A stretch of DNA of 64,000 nt, from NCBI GenBank assembly GCA_030549335.1, contig CM060189.1, positions 51,306,917 to 51,370,916 on the forward strand, given 5' to 3'. The position numbers and the translations under genes are program-made. Positions 1 to 12,098 of this stretch are shown piece after piece; positions within the stretch are counted from its first letter, which is position 1, and each line of letters begins with the position of its first letter. The stretch is from Pontederia crassipes. Lineage: Eukaryota; Streptophyta; Magnoliopsida; Commelinales; Pontederiaceae. The notes beneath the pieces are model-generated. The model was not told the DNA's origin, made no database searches, and saw nothing but the letters and a program-made list of their open reading frames with translations.

Positions 1-498
1 AATTAAGTTTTCTACCATAGTTGCCTTGGTTCATAATTAAGTTTTCTACAATATTTGTTAAAAGTTTTTTTTCAAATATGATTTTCATAATATGATTTTC
101 TTAGAAAGGAGGATATAAAAATTTCAAAAATCGGATTGCAATGCCGTTTTTAATTCTCTATCTTAACATTTTGTAATTATGGGTTTAAGTGTGTCTCAAG
201 CGACTTTACACCTATTTTTTAATTTTTTTCAACTTCTTTAATAATAGCTTAATAAAAAAATATGATTCAAATCAATATTCATTCATCATTTTAAAATTTT
301 ATAAATTTTGTGCATTATTGTCCTCATAATAGATATAATCATTTGTACAACTTCTTATACTATAAAATTATTTTTCGTTATCATGATCCTCTAAACTATT
401 AGTAAAGAAAGATATATAAAAATAATGAAAAGTAGGTGTAAAGTCACGTGCGCATGATATAAAAAGCATGTGACACCTATATTGAACCCTATTATATA

Positions 499-700
499 GG
501 ATGAAGTAAATTACACGAATTATTTTTCAACTTTGGGTATAGTAATTGGATATTCCTTCAATTTCAATTTGTAATTAGATTGTTCATGAGCTTTATTTTT
601 CTTGCTTGCTTAGTCCTTCCAACCATCAATAGTCAATTTTCTATTGATGTGGCATAAGAGAAAATAATAAATAATATAAATACATAATAAATTAATAAAA
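499..700. repeat. Relic of a MULE-like terminal repeat
   Basis: This AT-rich stretch reads like a diverged copy of the left terminal repeat of the element that starts at 875. It has a similar GTAAATTACACG start near 505, then the same order of words (TTTTTCAACTTT, TTTGTAATTAGAT, TTTTTCTTGC, TTAGTCCT, GATGTGGCA). No matching right end is visible. I infer an older, partly deleted relative of the same family. Confidence 0.4.
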
Positions 701-874
701 AAAAGAACAATCTCATGGCTTCCGCTTCACACCGATGTCGGAGTAAGGGAGGCCAACACCAGAGAGTAGAGGAAAGAGGCTGGCCGGAGAGGAGAGTGGA
801 AGGGGGGTGACACCACGTGAGAGAGGAAAAGCCCCTCCCCCCTTCTCCTCGTCAAGTTGCATAAGGGGCCGATG

Positions 875-1585
875 GGGTAAATTACACGATTGGCCCCCCC
901 AACTTTAAATTGCTTTTCAACTTGTCCCTCAACTTTAATTTGTAACTAGATCGTCTTCCATCTTTCATTTTCTTGCACGATTAGTCCTCCTGACCGGTGA
1001 TCATAGGTTTCCCGGTTACGTTGCATATATGACCGCTTTTCTCTCTCATCCATGTTAGTTTAACTCGTCCACATCATTATAAAAAAATTATAAAAATAAT
1101 AAAAAAGATGAGGTTGTCCACATCATTATAAAAATTTTAAAAAATAAAAAAATGGATGTCGGAGTCTGGTCGAGCTCGCGCCGAAGAGGGAGGGACGCCC
1201 CCCTCCCTCTCTCTCACCGTGTGGGAGAGAGAAGGAGGGGGAGATCGCCCCCCCCCCCCTCCCCCCCCTCCTCTCTCTCCCGCACGGCGAGCACGAGTGG
1301 GCCGGTCTCATTTTTTTATTTTTTATTTTTTTATAATGATATGGACAACTTTATCTTTTTTTATTATTTTAAAAAAAATTATAATGATGTGGACTAGTTA
1401 AACTGACGTGGATGAGAGAGAAAGGTGGCCACGTATGCAACGTAATCGGGAAATCCATGATCACCAGTCATGAGGACTAATCATGCAAGAAAATGAGAGA
1501 TGAAGGATGATCCGGTTATAAATTGAAATTGGAGGATCAGTCGGAAAGCGACTCAAAGTTGGGGGACCAATCGTGTAATTTACCC
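875..1585. mobile_element. Non-autonomous MULE-like element, 9-bp TSD
   Basis: The ends are inverted repeats. The left begins GGGTAAATTACACGATTGG and the right ends with its complement (TCGTGTAATTTACCC). The inverted similarity continues for about 200 bp on each side, down to the paired phrases ccacatcattataa / ttataatgatgtgg. The 9-bp word GGGCCGATG flanks the element at 866-874 and 1587-1595; counting one mismatched base it is a 10-bp match. A 9-10 bp target duplication with long TIRs is typical of Mutator-like elements. The centre (about 1155-1300) is GC-rich low-complexity CT/AG sequence with no recognisable protein, so a transposase would have to come from elsewhere. Open frames in this stretch are by-products of the purine/pyrimidine tracts. 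Confidence 0.75.
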
Positions 1586-1599
1586 AGGGCCGATGCCAC

Positions 1600-2620
1600 C
1601 CTTTCTCTCTCACGTGAGAGAGGAAAAGGGGGCCGCCGTTGTCCTTTTCCTCTCTCGCACGGTCATTGGTGCATTAGAGAGCCCCATCTTTGTGCGAGCT
1701 CATCGAAGCTCCCGACTCTCTTGTGAGCCAGTGAACTTGCAAAGGGAGCATTGGGCCATATTTAATATTATTTTATTATTTTTGTGTCAGATTAGCAATA
1801 TAACTAGGGAAACAACACATCAGAGGATGAGGTACGATGCAGAAATGAAGAACATGATGCAATCAGCAACAAAAGGAGATTGGGGATTCAATCACACAAA
1901 AAGAGGATGAAGACGAACAAAGGACATGATTGAAAATGACGAAAAAACTTGCCGATCTTTTGGTGAGCTACGAAGTCGATAGAGTACGAAAAAAATGATG
2001 GAAGAAAACAAGAAATGGAGAGGAACAAAGAACCAGTTTTCAATCGCCGAACTTGATGCTGACGAAGCATAGGAGACATCCGATTGGACCTCTAGATCGA
2101 CAACGACGATGTTGTTGAACAACATCGGCATGACCAGATAAGAGCGTCGATAAAGAGATCGTCCATATTTGCATTGCCCGGGACTTGTTGGTGCCATAGG
2201 CTAACGAAATCTTAGCTGACAACGATCGGCGATGGGGAAGGAGTTCACGGGGACGACAATAACGCGGCTCTATACCATGTTGGAAATTGAGCTCCGGTGT
2301 GCCTCGCCGAAAGGTTGCCGAAAAATGAGTAGAAAGAAGAAAGGTAGACACAGGGAGAGGAGAGAAAGTTGCAGAAAATTCTATTCAGATGGAAAAGGAT
2401 TACATGACACATATTTATACTAAAAACAAGGCTGATACAAGAAAGCATAAAATCGTATTGCAAATCTCGTCGACCGCTACTTGGTCTGAGACATGGTTGG
2501 TTGCAGCTACACACGACTTGCTCTGCAACATCCGAGCAGCATGTGAGGACGACGAGGTGGAATTTTACATTCTATTTGGATGTGCATCTTCATGTGCTAA
2601 GATCCCCATCCCATTGTGAA
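1600..2620 (-). mobile_element. LTR-retrotransposon fragment with PBS
   Basis: On the minus strand 2277-2267 reads TGGTATAGAGC, close to the tRNA-Met primer-binding site TGGTATCAGAGC of plant LTR elements. Immediately before it (minus sense) the sequence ends in CCAACA, a usual LTR end, so an LTR would lie from 2278 up to roughly 2620. A TATA-like GTATAAATAT (minus, 2420-2411) sits in that putative LTR. Below 2267 no gag or pol domain can be recognised. The outer LTR edge and a target duplication were not found, so the limits are approximate. Confidence 0.4.
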
Positions 2621-2639
2621 CACCAAAATTAACGTTAAA

Positions 2640-4830
2640 AATAAGTAGCGCTTCATATCAAATTATTGAAAAGCTATTTCCACTGGTGTCTAGCAATTGG
2701 CGGTTAGCGTTTCATAACATTTTTCAATTTTATAATTATTCAAATATATTATTTGTTTCTAACTTATCTTATTATTTTTTCATTTTTATTTTATAATCAT
2801 TTAATTATATTTCTTTTTGTATTCATGCTCAATTAGTTATATATTACAATGAATAGAAAATAATTTCACAATTAATATTTTTATATCATGGGTGCATAAT
2901 AAAATTTATTGTCAATATAAATTTCTATATATTTTAATAAAAAATTAATTGTGAAATTGTATTTTATTTAATTGAGATATAAATAATTTACTTAGTATAA
3001 AATTTGTATAGTGCTTAAATTGAATAATTTGTCGTATATCTAATTATGTTATTTTATATTCAATTTTATCATCAAACACTTATTTGTTTACCTTCTTTAA
3101 TAGCTAATCATCATTCACTATCCATTAGTTTTTTCATTTTTCGTGAATTAAATTATTATCCACTTATCAAATCAAATCAGTAATAACGAGGAAAAGTTTT
3201 TTTTTACAATTAAACCACAACTGATATTTACAGAAGATTTTGGTCTCCCGAATGCATTGGGCCTTTCTGGTATCACCCCCTCAATATTATTCTGTATCAT
3301 TCTGCTTGGTCGCTTCGGATCCAACAGATGACAAACAAATATTTACAGCGTTTCTTCGTCAACAGTTAAGATCATGTCTGTCCCGACTCCCGACAAAAAA
3401 ATCTACGAGGCGCAAGGCGGGTGGGGACCACCTTATCTTGTCATGCCAAAGTGACATGTGAACTGTGCAAGTGAAGTGAGAAGTGATGGATGGAATCTAA
3501 TCTTCACCATCATTTTTCATGTTCTTCCATTCGTATCTCTACTGCAGTGGAAGAGCCAAACCTTTCCCCACAGAATCACAAAACTTCAGGCCTCTTAAGA
3601 TTTTTGCCATACTGCAGGGAGGTCTGATATACTGTACATTGTTGCTAGTCTGATGTCTAATACATGTAATAGCATCTGCTATACTCTACCTCAATTGCAT
3701 ATCTGCAGCATCAGCCGAATACGGAGAATCGAAGTCAAATTACATGAAGATCTTCAATGATGTTGAAAGTTTCCAGATGATTGTCAAATATAGAAGATCT
3801 TCATGAATGTATGAAGTTTATAGTTCTTTAATAAGCAGTGGAGTCCATGCAATTACTACTGGGACAGCGAGGAGTTTCTTTAAATATCAAGATAGATAAC
3901 CTAATCCATTATAAAAGTTGTTTCATAAGAATAATATGATGATTTCCACAAAAAAACACATCTCTTATGTTTCATAAGAACAATATTTTTAAAGCACAGG
4001 TTAGCAGAAATTGGTGAAATTTGACTAGGATTGTTAAACTATGAATTTTTTGAAAATGATGAAATTTGGAAAAAAAAAGAATAAAATCTTGGAATATATA
4101 GTTACTTATGCAAATGTTTTTTAGAGGATTAATCCTATGTATTTTTTTTTCTAGAGGAATGGTTTTCTATGTAAAAGAATGCTAAATTTTGGAGAAGTTT
4201 AAAGCTTAAAGAAGGGTGCAAAAAATGGAAAATCTTTTCTTACTATGAACATGAAATATTGTAGTTATGATATGTCTGCACTATGGCGCTAGCGCCTTAA
4301 CTATGCCTAGAACTTTAGGATGAGAAAAGAGGAACGAAAAGCTAACCACCATGCTGCAAGCACACCTAGTATCATCTTCTGCATGCAGTGCTCTCTTCCT
4401 AGCTAGCACTTTCACTTTTTCCAATTTTGGTTGCTTCCACAGGCTTCTGACCATAATATATCTTTCGTTTCCTTTTTTGGCTGGCCTATGGCTGGGCTGG
4501 GAGCTCCCTCTGGCTTTATTAACCATGATGCAATTGCATTAGTAAGAGTTCACTGTGAAAAAGAGAGAAAGGTAGTGACACTAGTCAGAATCATTTGCTG
4601 ATAGATCCGTGGCATCATTAATTGGTCCATTTCCAAAAGTCTGTGGGTCAAAACCACCCTGCATGCAGTATCATATACCATTAATGTTGGATTTGGACGC
4701 CCAAATGGGCTTTTCCATTCAGTGGCCCACCATGCAGGCGGAATGTAGTTTTGATTAACTACTATGTAGTTAAATTAACTGCTTTTCTGATGTACTATAA
4801 ATAGCATGGCAGACTTCAAACACTAGAGCA
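2640..4830. other. AT-rich intergenic DNA, no gene seen
   Basis: From 2640 to about 3230 the sequence is strongly AT-rich with no reading frame worth keeping. From 3230 to 4830 composition is more even, but the short open frames resemble no family I know and have no plausible splice structure. I see no terminal repeats, tRNA or other RNA gene. Confidence 0.5.
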
Positions 4831-5074
4831 TGTTCGTCCAATGTGTCATGCTACAGTATATGGGCCATGTACAATATGTCTGTGGATTGTTCAACTCCGA
4901 CGAGATTCCGACGATATGTTCGGGTATTTGGATTGTGAACATGTGGTCCTTATCCGTACGTAATTAGAATCCCGACTACGAGTCCGAAACAACGTAGAAA
5001 AGCATCCGACGATCCATTCTTCCGCTGCGAGGTATTTCGATAATACCCTTTATTTATTTGTACTAATTCCTTCA
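4831..5074 (+). repeat. Putative 5' LTR of a Ty1-copia-type element
   Basis: This 244-bp stretch begins TGTTCG and ends TTCA just 2 bp before a primer-binding site, the layout expected for a 5' LTR. No second copy of it was found in the window, so it is an inference from position and the TG...CA ends alone. Confidence 0.4.
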
Positions 5075-5076
5075 AT

Positions 5077-5088
5077 TGGTATCAAAGT
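5077..5088 (+). promoter_or_regulatory. Primer-binding site, initiator tRNA-Met type
   Basis: The sequence TGGTATCAAAGT matches the plant retrotransposon primer site TGGTATCAGAGC with two differences. It marks the start of the internal region of the copia-like element and supports the plus-strand orientation. Confidence 0.6.
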
Positions 5089-5293
5089 CGAAATGACTTT
5101 TCTCGTTTATTTTTTGGACTGCGTAATTTTTGCGCCTTCAGTTATAGAACCATAACCGAAGAACGAAATATTTTTCGTTGTCATTTTTCGTACAAATTTC
5201 ACCCTGAACTATTGTACACACATTTTAATTATTTTCCCAAATTTCAAAAAAAAAGGAAAAAAAACGTCACTATTCAAAAATAAAAAAATGGTG

Positions 5294-5316
5294 CTACAGT
5301 GTCATCGACACTGTAG
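5294..5316 (+). repeat. Perfect 10-bp hairpin in retroelement leader
   Basis: CTACAGTGTC (5294-5303) and GACACTGTAG (5307-5316) form a perfect inverted repeat with a 3-base loop, followed by another CTACAGTG. It lies in the untranslated leader between the primer-binding site and gag. A role in dimerisation or packaging is possible but only inferred from position. Confidence 0.6.
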
Positions 5317-5329
5317 TGTGCTACAGTGA

Positions 5330-5605
5330 GCGTGTAGGCCTAAGGCCTGCCGCGCGGCACTGTTTGGTGCGGCAGGGGCCTCGGCCCGCTGCGCGGCACC
5401 ACCCAGCGCGACGTGCGCGCGGGCTCCGGCCTGTTGCGCAGCGTTGACTGGTTCGGCGCGCGGGCCATGGCCCGCTGCGCAGCACTTGCACAACGAGGCA
5501 TGCAGGCCAGTGGCTCGATACGCGACGCCACCTGGCGCGGCGTGCGCAGGCCGGCACGATGCGCACGGGCCAGTGGCCCGTTGCGCGATTTGGGCCGACC
5601 GTTGC
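5330..5605 (+). repeat. GC-rich degenerate tandem repeat in the leader
   Basis: A sharply GC-rich block sits inside very AT-rich DNA. It repeats the phrase GGCCCGCTGCGCGGCAC and variants of it (near 5383, 5469 and 5573), interleaved with GCGCGGCGTGCGC-type words. Open frames exist on both strands because stops are rare in such sequence; none resembles a protein. Confidence 0.6.
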
Positions 5606-8202
5606 CAAATTGAACAGTTAATTTTTTTTAAAAAATTAGATTTAGAAAAACTTGGGAAAATATAGAAAAATGAGAAAAATATATTTTTGGACTCAGAAAA
5701 TTCTGAAATTTTTTCTGATAAATATGTGATATATTTGTGACATAATTGTATGCATCTTTCGTTACGATGCATTTTCTATGTTATTATGTCCATGATAAAG
5801 ATATATGAGAAAATTATATTATTCTTAATTTATGCACATTATTGAGTTACAAAATTATGAATAATTTTCTGAAAATTTCAGAATGTTTAATATGCATATT
5901 TTGTACTTGTGCATATGAATTTTGCATATTATGCCATGTTACTATGTGTAATTAATAGTAATTGATATTTTTATAAATTATCATGTCACATTTAATTCTA
6001 AGTATGAGTGATATGTACTTAGTTAGTTTTAATACAAAATAATCATATTATGTTTGATTATGAATTTTTTGTATTATTGAATAATTATGTGGTGAATTAA
6101 TATGAAATGGAAATTATTTTATACAAGAAGTGATCATGTAATGTTACTAAGAAAATTTTTAGAATAAATTTTCTGAAAATTGTATGACATTTGTTTTATG
6201 CATATTAGTTATATTATGCATATTTATTAGTACATGAAATAGTCATGTTATTTTGTCATGCATTACATATGATTATGAATTTAAGTAAAATTCTTTCATG
6301 TGTTATTACATGATATGTTTTAAGTGTAGTATGTCACACAACTAAATTTCCATATGAATTAGATATTCATGTACATAATTATGTTATATTTACTTAAAGT
6401 ATATTTAAGTGTGACACTTATGTAATTTGACATGATAATTGAAATATGCACATTATTAGCTCACCATGTGATTTGGGCTATATAAAAGGAATTTATTTTC
6501 TTTATGGAAAAACATGTGCATATATGACAAATTAAGCATAATATGAAATTATGTTACATATTCGGCATAATATGTGTTATGTGGATTTATGAGTCATTAA
6601 TTCCCATAGTCATATTACGTTATGCACAAACTATATTTGTCACATTTTTCATGTGAAATATGGATATTAATTATGTCACTTGATATTTCTTTAGGGATAG
6701 AAAATGTGCATATATATATTTTTTATTACATGAAAGGAATTGCATGATTTTATGTGATGAAAAATTATGCAATAATTTTTTAATTAACAAGACATGCATG
6801 ATATGAATTTATGTACATGATTGACCCTTATGTGACATAAATGTAAATTTAGACATGTAATAATTTTTGTGTGATTATTTGTATGTCTACTATCATGCTT
6901 ATGTTAATTATATGAGTGTGACAAATAATATTCATTTATATGTAAATGAATTGTATGATTATTTGTGTGCATAATATACATTCATATATGTTATTTATGC
7001 AATGTTTACTTTAAATGCATAAATATTTGTGAATTATTAATGTCACATATTTCATAAAACTTAGGGTGAAATAAGTTTGACATTATGAAACATAAGTAGT
7101 CCAAATAGGACTAACACATCTAATTTGTATGATGGTCATGGTAATAATTTTTGTTGAGTGGTGCGTGACATGTGCATGTCTAGGAAAGTACTGAAAAGAT
7201 ATTATTAGTGGGAAATTAAGTACCCTCTTTCTCTGTGACTTACCTGGTGTACTATTAACGCAGTCTCCAAATATTATTATGTTTATATGGCGTGATGACA
7301 TTTTTCTAATTATTATGGTGACAAGGCGAATTGGATGATGGTTTCCTAATTGACACCTTGCAAACGCAAGGAAGAGCTCCCATCACAGAACCCTGATTGT
7401 ATTGGCCACATCTTTTGAAAAATGATATGTTAATCGCATTATATATATTTTAGATGATTTTGGATGTTCGTTTTCCAAAATGAATAGATAGTATACCTTG
7501 ACGCAAGATATTATTTTTAATGAATAATAATTATTTTTTCGGATAATGGGAGATGAGTGGGGAGCATAGCGACCATCTCGATGTCATTACCTTAAAAATA
7601 TTATTATGTCATTATTTATGAATATATGTGACAAGAAGACATGCAAAAACTAACTCATTCCCCATATGTAATTTTTTACCATAGATAAATGACACAAAAA
7701 TGAATTTTTGCAATATGACAAAGTTAAAAGGAATATGTAAAAAGTAACCCATGGCAAAACGTGATCTTTGTCGAGCATGATCACTATTATGATTCTCACG
7801 ATCTTGATGTAATGAAATCATCAAGAAAATAATAACTCTTACATAAGTTTTTCTTCAACAGATATGTTCTATATATGTATGTGATGATAAACTTGACGAC
7901 TGAGTTAGAAAATCTTGGTCATATTTTTTGACCACGTGATAGTTAGTTATTTTTAATAAGTACAGTAAGCTTGCGCCCATAATTAATGTTTAGTGAAAAT
8001 ATCAAATATTTTGACATTTATTTGAAGAACGTTTGTCATCTTCAACTACAACATATGTTGTCCATGTCAAAATAAAAAAATTGCTACGAGTTTTCGACAG
8101 AAATCATAGTCCAGTAAATAATGTATTGATACTAAGAAGGGCTAACGCTACTCGCATCGACGTGGGAAGCATGATGGCAAAGTTGATATAAACAAAATAA
8201 AG

Positions 8203-8246
8203 TGCTATGCTTGTGGCAAATACGATAATTTTTCGCTCGTGATTGC
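8203..8246 (+). pseudogene. Frameshifted gag CCHC zinc knuckle
   Basis: From 8203 the codons read C-Y-A-C-G-K-Y-D-N-F, and after a frame change at about 8233 they read A-R-D-C-I-E-S-K. This is the retroviral-type zinc knuckle C-x2-C-x4-H-x4-C of copia gag, with the histidine position replaced by N (codon 8227-8229). The break in frame and the changed ligand show that it is not functional. Confidence 0.6.
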
Positions 8247-10439
8247 ATTGAGTCGAAAATGTTGATATAATCGTATAGTAGTTTTGTTTAAATGATAATG
8301 TTGATTCGTTGTTGAATCTCGTCCTTTTTGTGGACTGAGATTATTGGAACAACTTATCATGCAATTAAAGAATAATGAATTCTTTATATGACTTAGCCTA
8401 CAAGCCCAAGGACAAAGTTGGAAACAACATAAAAGTGGGAGTTAAAAAGATTATGACTTACAAAATTTTCTTTTGCAATAGATGAATCATTTTATCTCAT
8501 TATCCTACTATACCACTTTTTTTTAAAAGTAGATATGTGTATAGTATCTACATTTGTTATTTGGACAAACGTAGCTGTGTATCCACGTTTTATCATTAAA
8601 TTTCGTATTTAATGAAATTTCTTTATGAGAATTTTTTAAAAATGATTTTCTATGTCTTGATTTCTTTAAGTATTCAAGTTGAATATTTATATCATATGTA
8701 ACGTAAATAAGTATGCCAAAAGTTTTGGCTAGTCAATTTGTGACATTTTTTAGGAAATATAAATATAGATTAGCTCGAGAAATATACTTTCTCGCTAAAA
8801 TTATTTTGCCTATTTTGTGACAATGTCTAATTGACTTAGTATACGAAAATCATTTATGAACAAAAAATTACAATAATCCATTTGTATTGAATGACTAAGA
8901 TTCTATATGATTTCTTTCATCACATTTTCGCATTGTAAATCATACACATGATTTATTTAAATTGCTAACATGAATTATTTTATACAAATTCATAAACTTA
9001 GATGGAGATTCAAATATGATCGCAAGATTAATGCCTCGCTGACTAATTTGATCATGCAAAATGGTTGTCTTATTCAAATAGTCTAGTGATGTGTGTGGCG
9101 CAAATAAAATTCCAATGTTATATTTGGAATGTTGTTATTAATGCTGCCTAAATGTTACTGAAATATCAAGTAGAGATGCGACATTCATGCATATATTTTC
9201 TTGGCTGAATGAGATTAAGTAACATCTTCACTTTAGAAGTTGAAGAGGATTCAGAGTTGACAATGTATGCGGATTGATTTATAGTTTGTTCATACCACAT
9301 CTCACTCCAAGTGGGAGCAATTCACAGTTAACTCATGATTAATATTCATTTATTGAAACATATGAATTGTGTTTCACGTTGTTGATTATATGAAGTGAAC
9401 ATGAACCTAAAATAAGTGATGGAGGCTCCCTCATGCCTAGATAAAGAAAATGGATTAATGCAAAGAGTCAGAGTTTAAAGAAGAAACTCAAGTCAAGGAC
9501 TTGTTAAATCATCCATCTTACCAAGAGGTAAGCGTTCGAAATAAGTCAATGGATGATAAGAGATTTAAAAGTGACGAGAAACAATAGTCGCAATATGAGT
9601 GCTGACTATAGAGAAATTATTATGTTTTTTCTCATTCGTCAAAAGTCTAGCTATTGTTTCACTATTAGATGAAAATTACATAAAGCTATTTGGATGCTTA
9701 AATGTAAAAGTATTATGCGCAATATGTAGTTTGCGACGATCCATTTATGGATTTAGTATTCATCTAAATAATGATATAAATGCCATTATGTGTATGTCCA
9801 TTTTTATGGATAAATATGTCATCACGGCATTATATGTGAAACAATATTATGTATAGCTAGAAGTAATAAGGTATTTCTTTTATTAATGAAGAATTTAATG
9901 TCTTTCTATAGAAATGACATGGGTGTTAGAGTTATTCACACCGGGTGTGAAATTTACGTAAGAATTGTTCATGTAAATTTATTGCTTTGTAGCAAGAGTC
10001 GTCTGTTATAAAGATGAATTGAACATTCTACGAAAGACTATACACTCACCGGTATCCTTATTAAAAGAGATAATTTTGAATCTCATATTTTTCTTTATGA
10101 CTCTATAAGTAACAAAAGGAAATGTCATTTTGTAAATATGGTTTGTGATCAGACATGCACAATAAGTTGAGCAGTCTGATATTTATGTCATTGGTCAAAT
10201 AAAAAATTTACATACTAATGCAGGGCGCCTATATTGGATGACGATTAAGAGAATAATATGATACCTTATGGGCATGTTGACTCTCATTTTGCACTATAAT
10301 GGAGATCAAGTTATAGATTAGCTTATCAAATAGATGCCTCTTAGGATGACGATATTAATAAGCAAAAATTTATCTCCAATTATGTCTTCATGTTATAGAA
10401 TGACAACTATTTTTGAGACTTCAATTTAATCAGATCAAT

Positions 10440-12028
10440 GACAAGGGGAAAAAGCAAAAAATCAAATCATAAAATATGAAATCAAACTTTCTTCACATCT
10501 ATCAGAACTCGCGCTCGGCAAGCTAAAACCTAGGCCAGATAACTTCAAAAATCGGGCCTGGTCCAGGTGTGGCTCGGTCATGTTCCAACAATCTTCTAAC
10601 CTTTTCTAACATGAAAACTTGGGTCAAGTTTCTTGAAAATTGGACCGGGCTGTTGCGACCAAACATTGAATGAATTGTTCGAACGATTCTTTTCCTATAC
10701 TACTTCGGAATCCGGGCCGAATTTAGGACCGACGCCGATTGGGTCGAAACTAGAAACATCTATTCAGGAACCCAAGCTGGGTTACATGAAAACCGGACCG
10801 GGCTATTACCGAATCTAGTTCAGATTCAGAGTTACGAAGATGCGTTAGAACAACATCCGCAAACCCGGGCCAGGTTTGGGACAACTCGGGCTGAGTTCTG
10901 CCAAAGCGAAATTCCTGTGGTTTTTTGTCAACCTTGGTCAAGATTTTAGATATCTAAACAATATGATCTTGACGAACTATTTTATAGAACCTATTCATGA
11001 ATCGTAAGAGAACATAAACTATATCTTAATCTATCTTTAACTTAATTATTCCATTAAGAAAATGCATCCCAAAAGTGAACTCGAAATCTATACTTACCTT
11101 GTTCAGGTAGAACTACCTGAACCCCAATCTTCGAGCACAATTTCCAAGGAGACTACGATGTTTTCCGATGAAGTGTCCGGTGTCCGATGATAGAGGATAT
11201 AACTTAGAACAGAGAGTCGGTTGGAGAACTTGCACACACACACCAAGGAGAGAGAAAATGTGGCCCAAAGATGAAGGAAAACACAAACATGGATGGAAGA
11301 AAAAATGGCTTGAAAGAGGGCTTTTGGAGTCCTATTTATAGGATAGAGTCTTCCAAGTTCTAATCTAAATAGAACTCCTATCCACACTTCTTATTTATAA
11401 TTTATCTTTTATGTTTCACAAATTTTTGGATTTAAATAAATAAGTAATATTCTTAATTTTTGGATTTAAAATAATAATTTATTATTATTTGATTTCCTGA
11501 ATATTTTTATCCTTAAAACTCCTAATTTCAACCTCGTTAGGAGTCCTAATTCAATCCTTCAACAAACTTTATCCCTAATCCTTTTCTAACTATATTTTTT
11601 ATTTTATCTCTCCTAAATATATTATTCCTGAATTTGGGAATAATACTTGTATTTTAATTTTTAGAATAAAATAATATTATTTTATCTTCCAGATATTTTT
11701 TTGAACATAAAACTCTTATCTTAACTCTCATTAGAAGTCTTTTGTATCCTAAACTTCTAGTTAGTTTCAAATTAACTTTTGAATCTCCTAATCTCATTCT
11801 AACTTCAACTCCTAATCTAATTAGGAATCATCTTTTCCTACCTCTTATCTAATTACACTTCTATTCATATTCAAACTTTTCTTATCTTATCTTTTCCTCT
11901 TCTTTTGTCCTCCCTCTAACTAATTTTTATTTTTTTCAACCTTATCTTTCTTTACAAAATCCTAGATCTTGGATTTGTTTTAATTATGCAAATTAATTTT
12001 TAATTTTAAAAAAAGTCGGGGTGTTACA
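10440..12028 (+). repeat. LTR-like segment ending GGTGTTACA
   Basis: The block ends at 12028 with GGGGTGTTACA, a common right end of long Ty3-gypsy LTRs. It carries a leader-like stretch with CCTATTTATAGG near 11330, which could be an LTR TATA region. The upstream half repeats GGGCC/CCGGG phrases. A matching TGTAAC start was not found, so the left edge and the identity as an LTR are inferred. No coding sequence is visible. Confidence 0.35.
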
Positions 12029-12069
12029 ATTAGTCTAATGAATTAGCAACTTTTTGAAGTTTTCACCCA

Positions 12070-12098
12070 AAATAATAATAATAATAATAATAATAATA
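12070..12098. repeat. (AAT)n microsatellite
   Basis: About ten AAT units in a row, running into a short TA tract. Confidence 0.9.

Larger units (their letters stand above)
4831..10430 (+). mobile_element. Decayed Ty1-copia-type retrotransposon
   Basis: The order LTR-like segment, tRNA-Met primer site (5077), leader, gag zinc knuckle (8203-8246) fits a Ty1-copia element on the plus strand. A frame near 9690-9760 holds a phrase like the reverse-transcriptase block around S-I-Y-G, again copia-like but weak. All frames are closed by many stops. The stretch 5.87-8.1 kb recurs in diverged form at 16.25-19.3 kb, which shows a multi-copy family. A phrase CTCCAAGTGGGAG at about 9305 resembles the polypurine tract of copia elements, but no 3' LTR follows. 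The right limit is approximate. Confidence 0.5.

Noticed and set aside
4281-4542. Short frames on both strands near 4.3-4.5 kb
   Set aside because: No recognisable domain, no splice context, and overlap in opposite directions; not enough to call a gene.
5302-5772. 156-codon minus-strand open frame with Ala/Arg-rich sequence
   Set aside because: It comes from the GC-rich degenerate repeat in the retroelement leader, is open on both strands, and resembles no protein.
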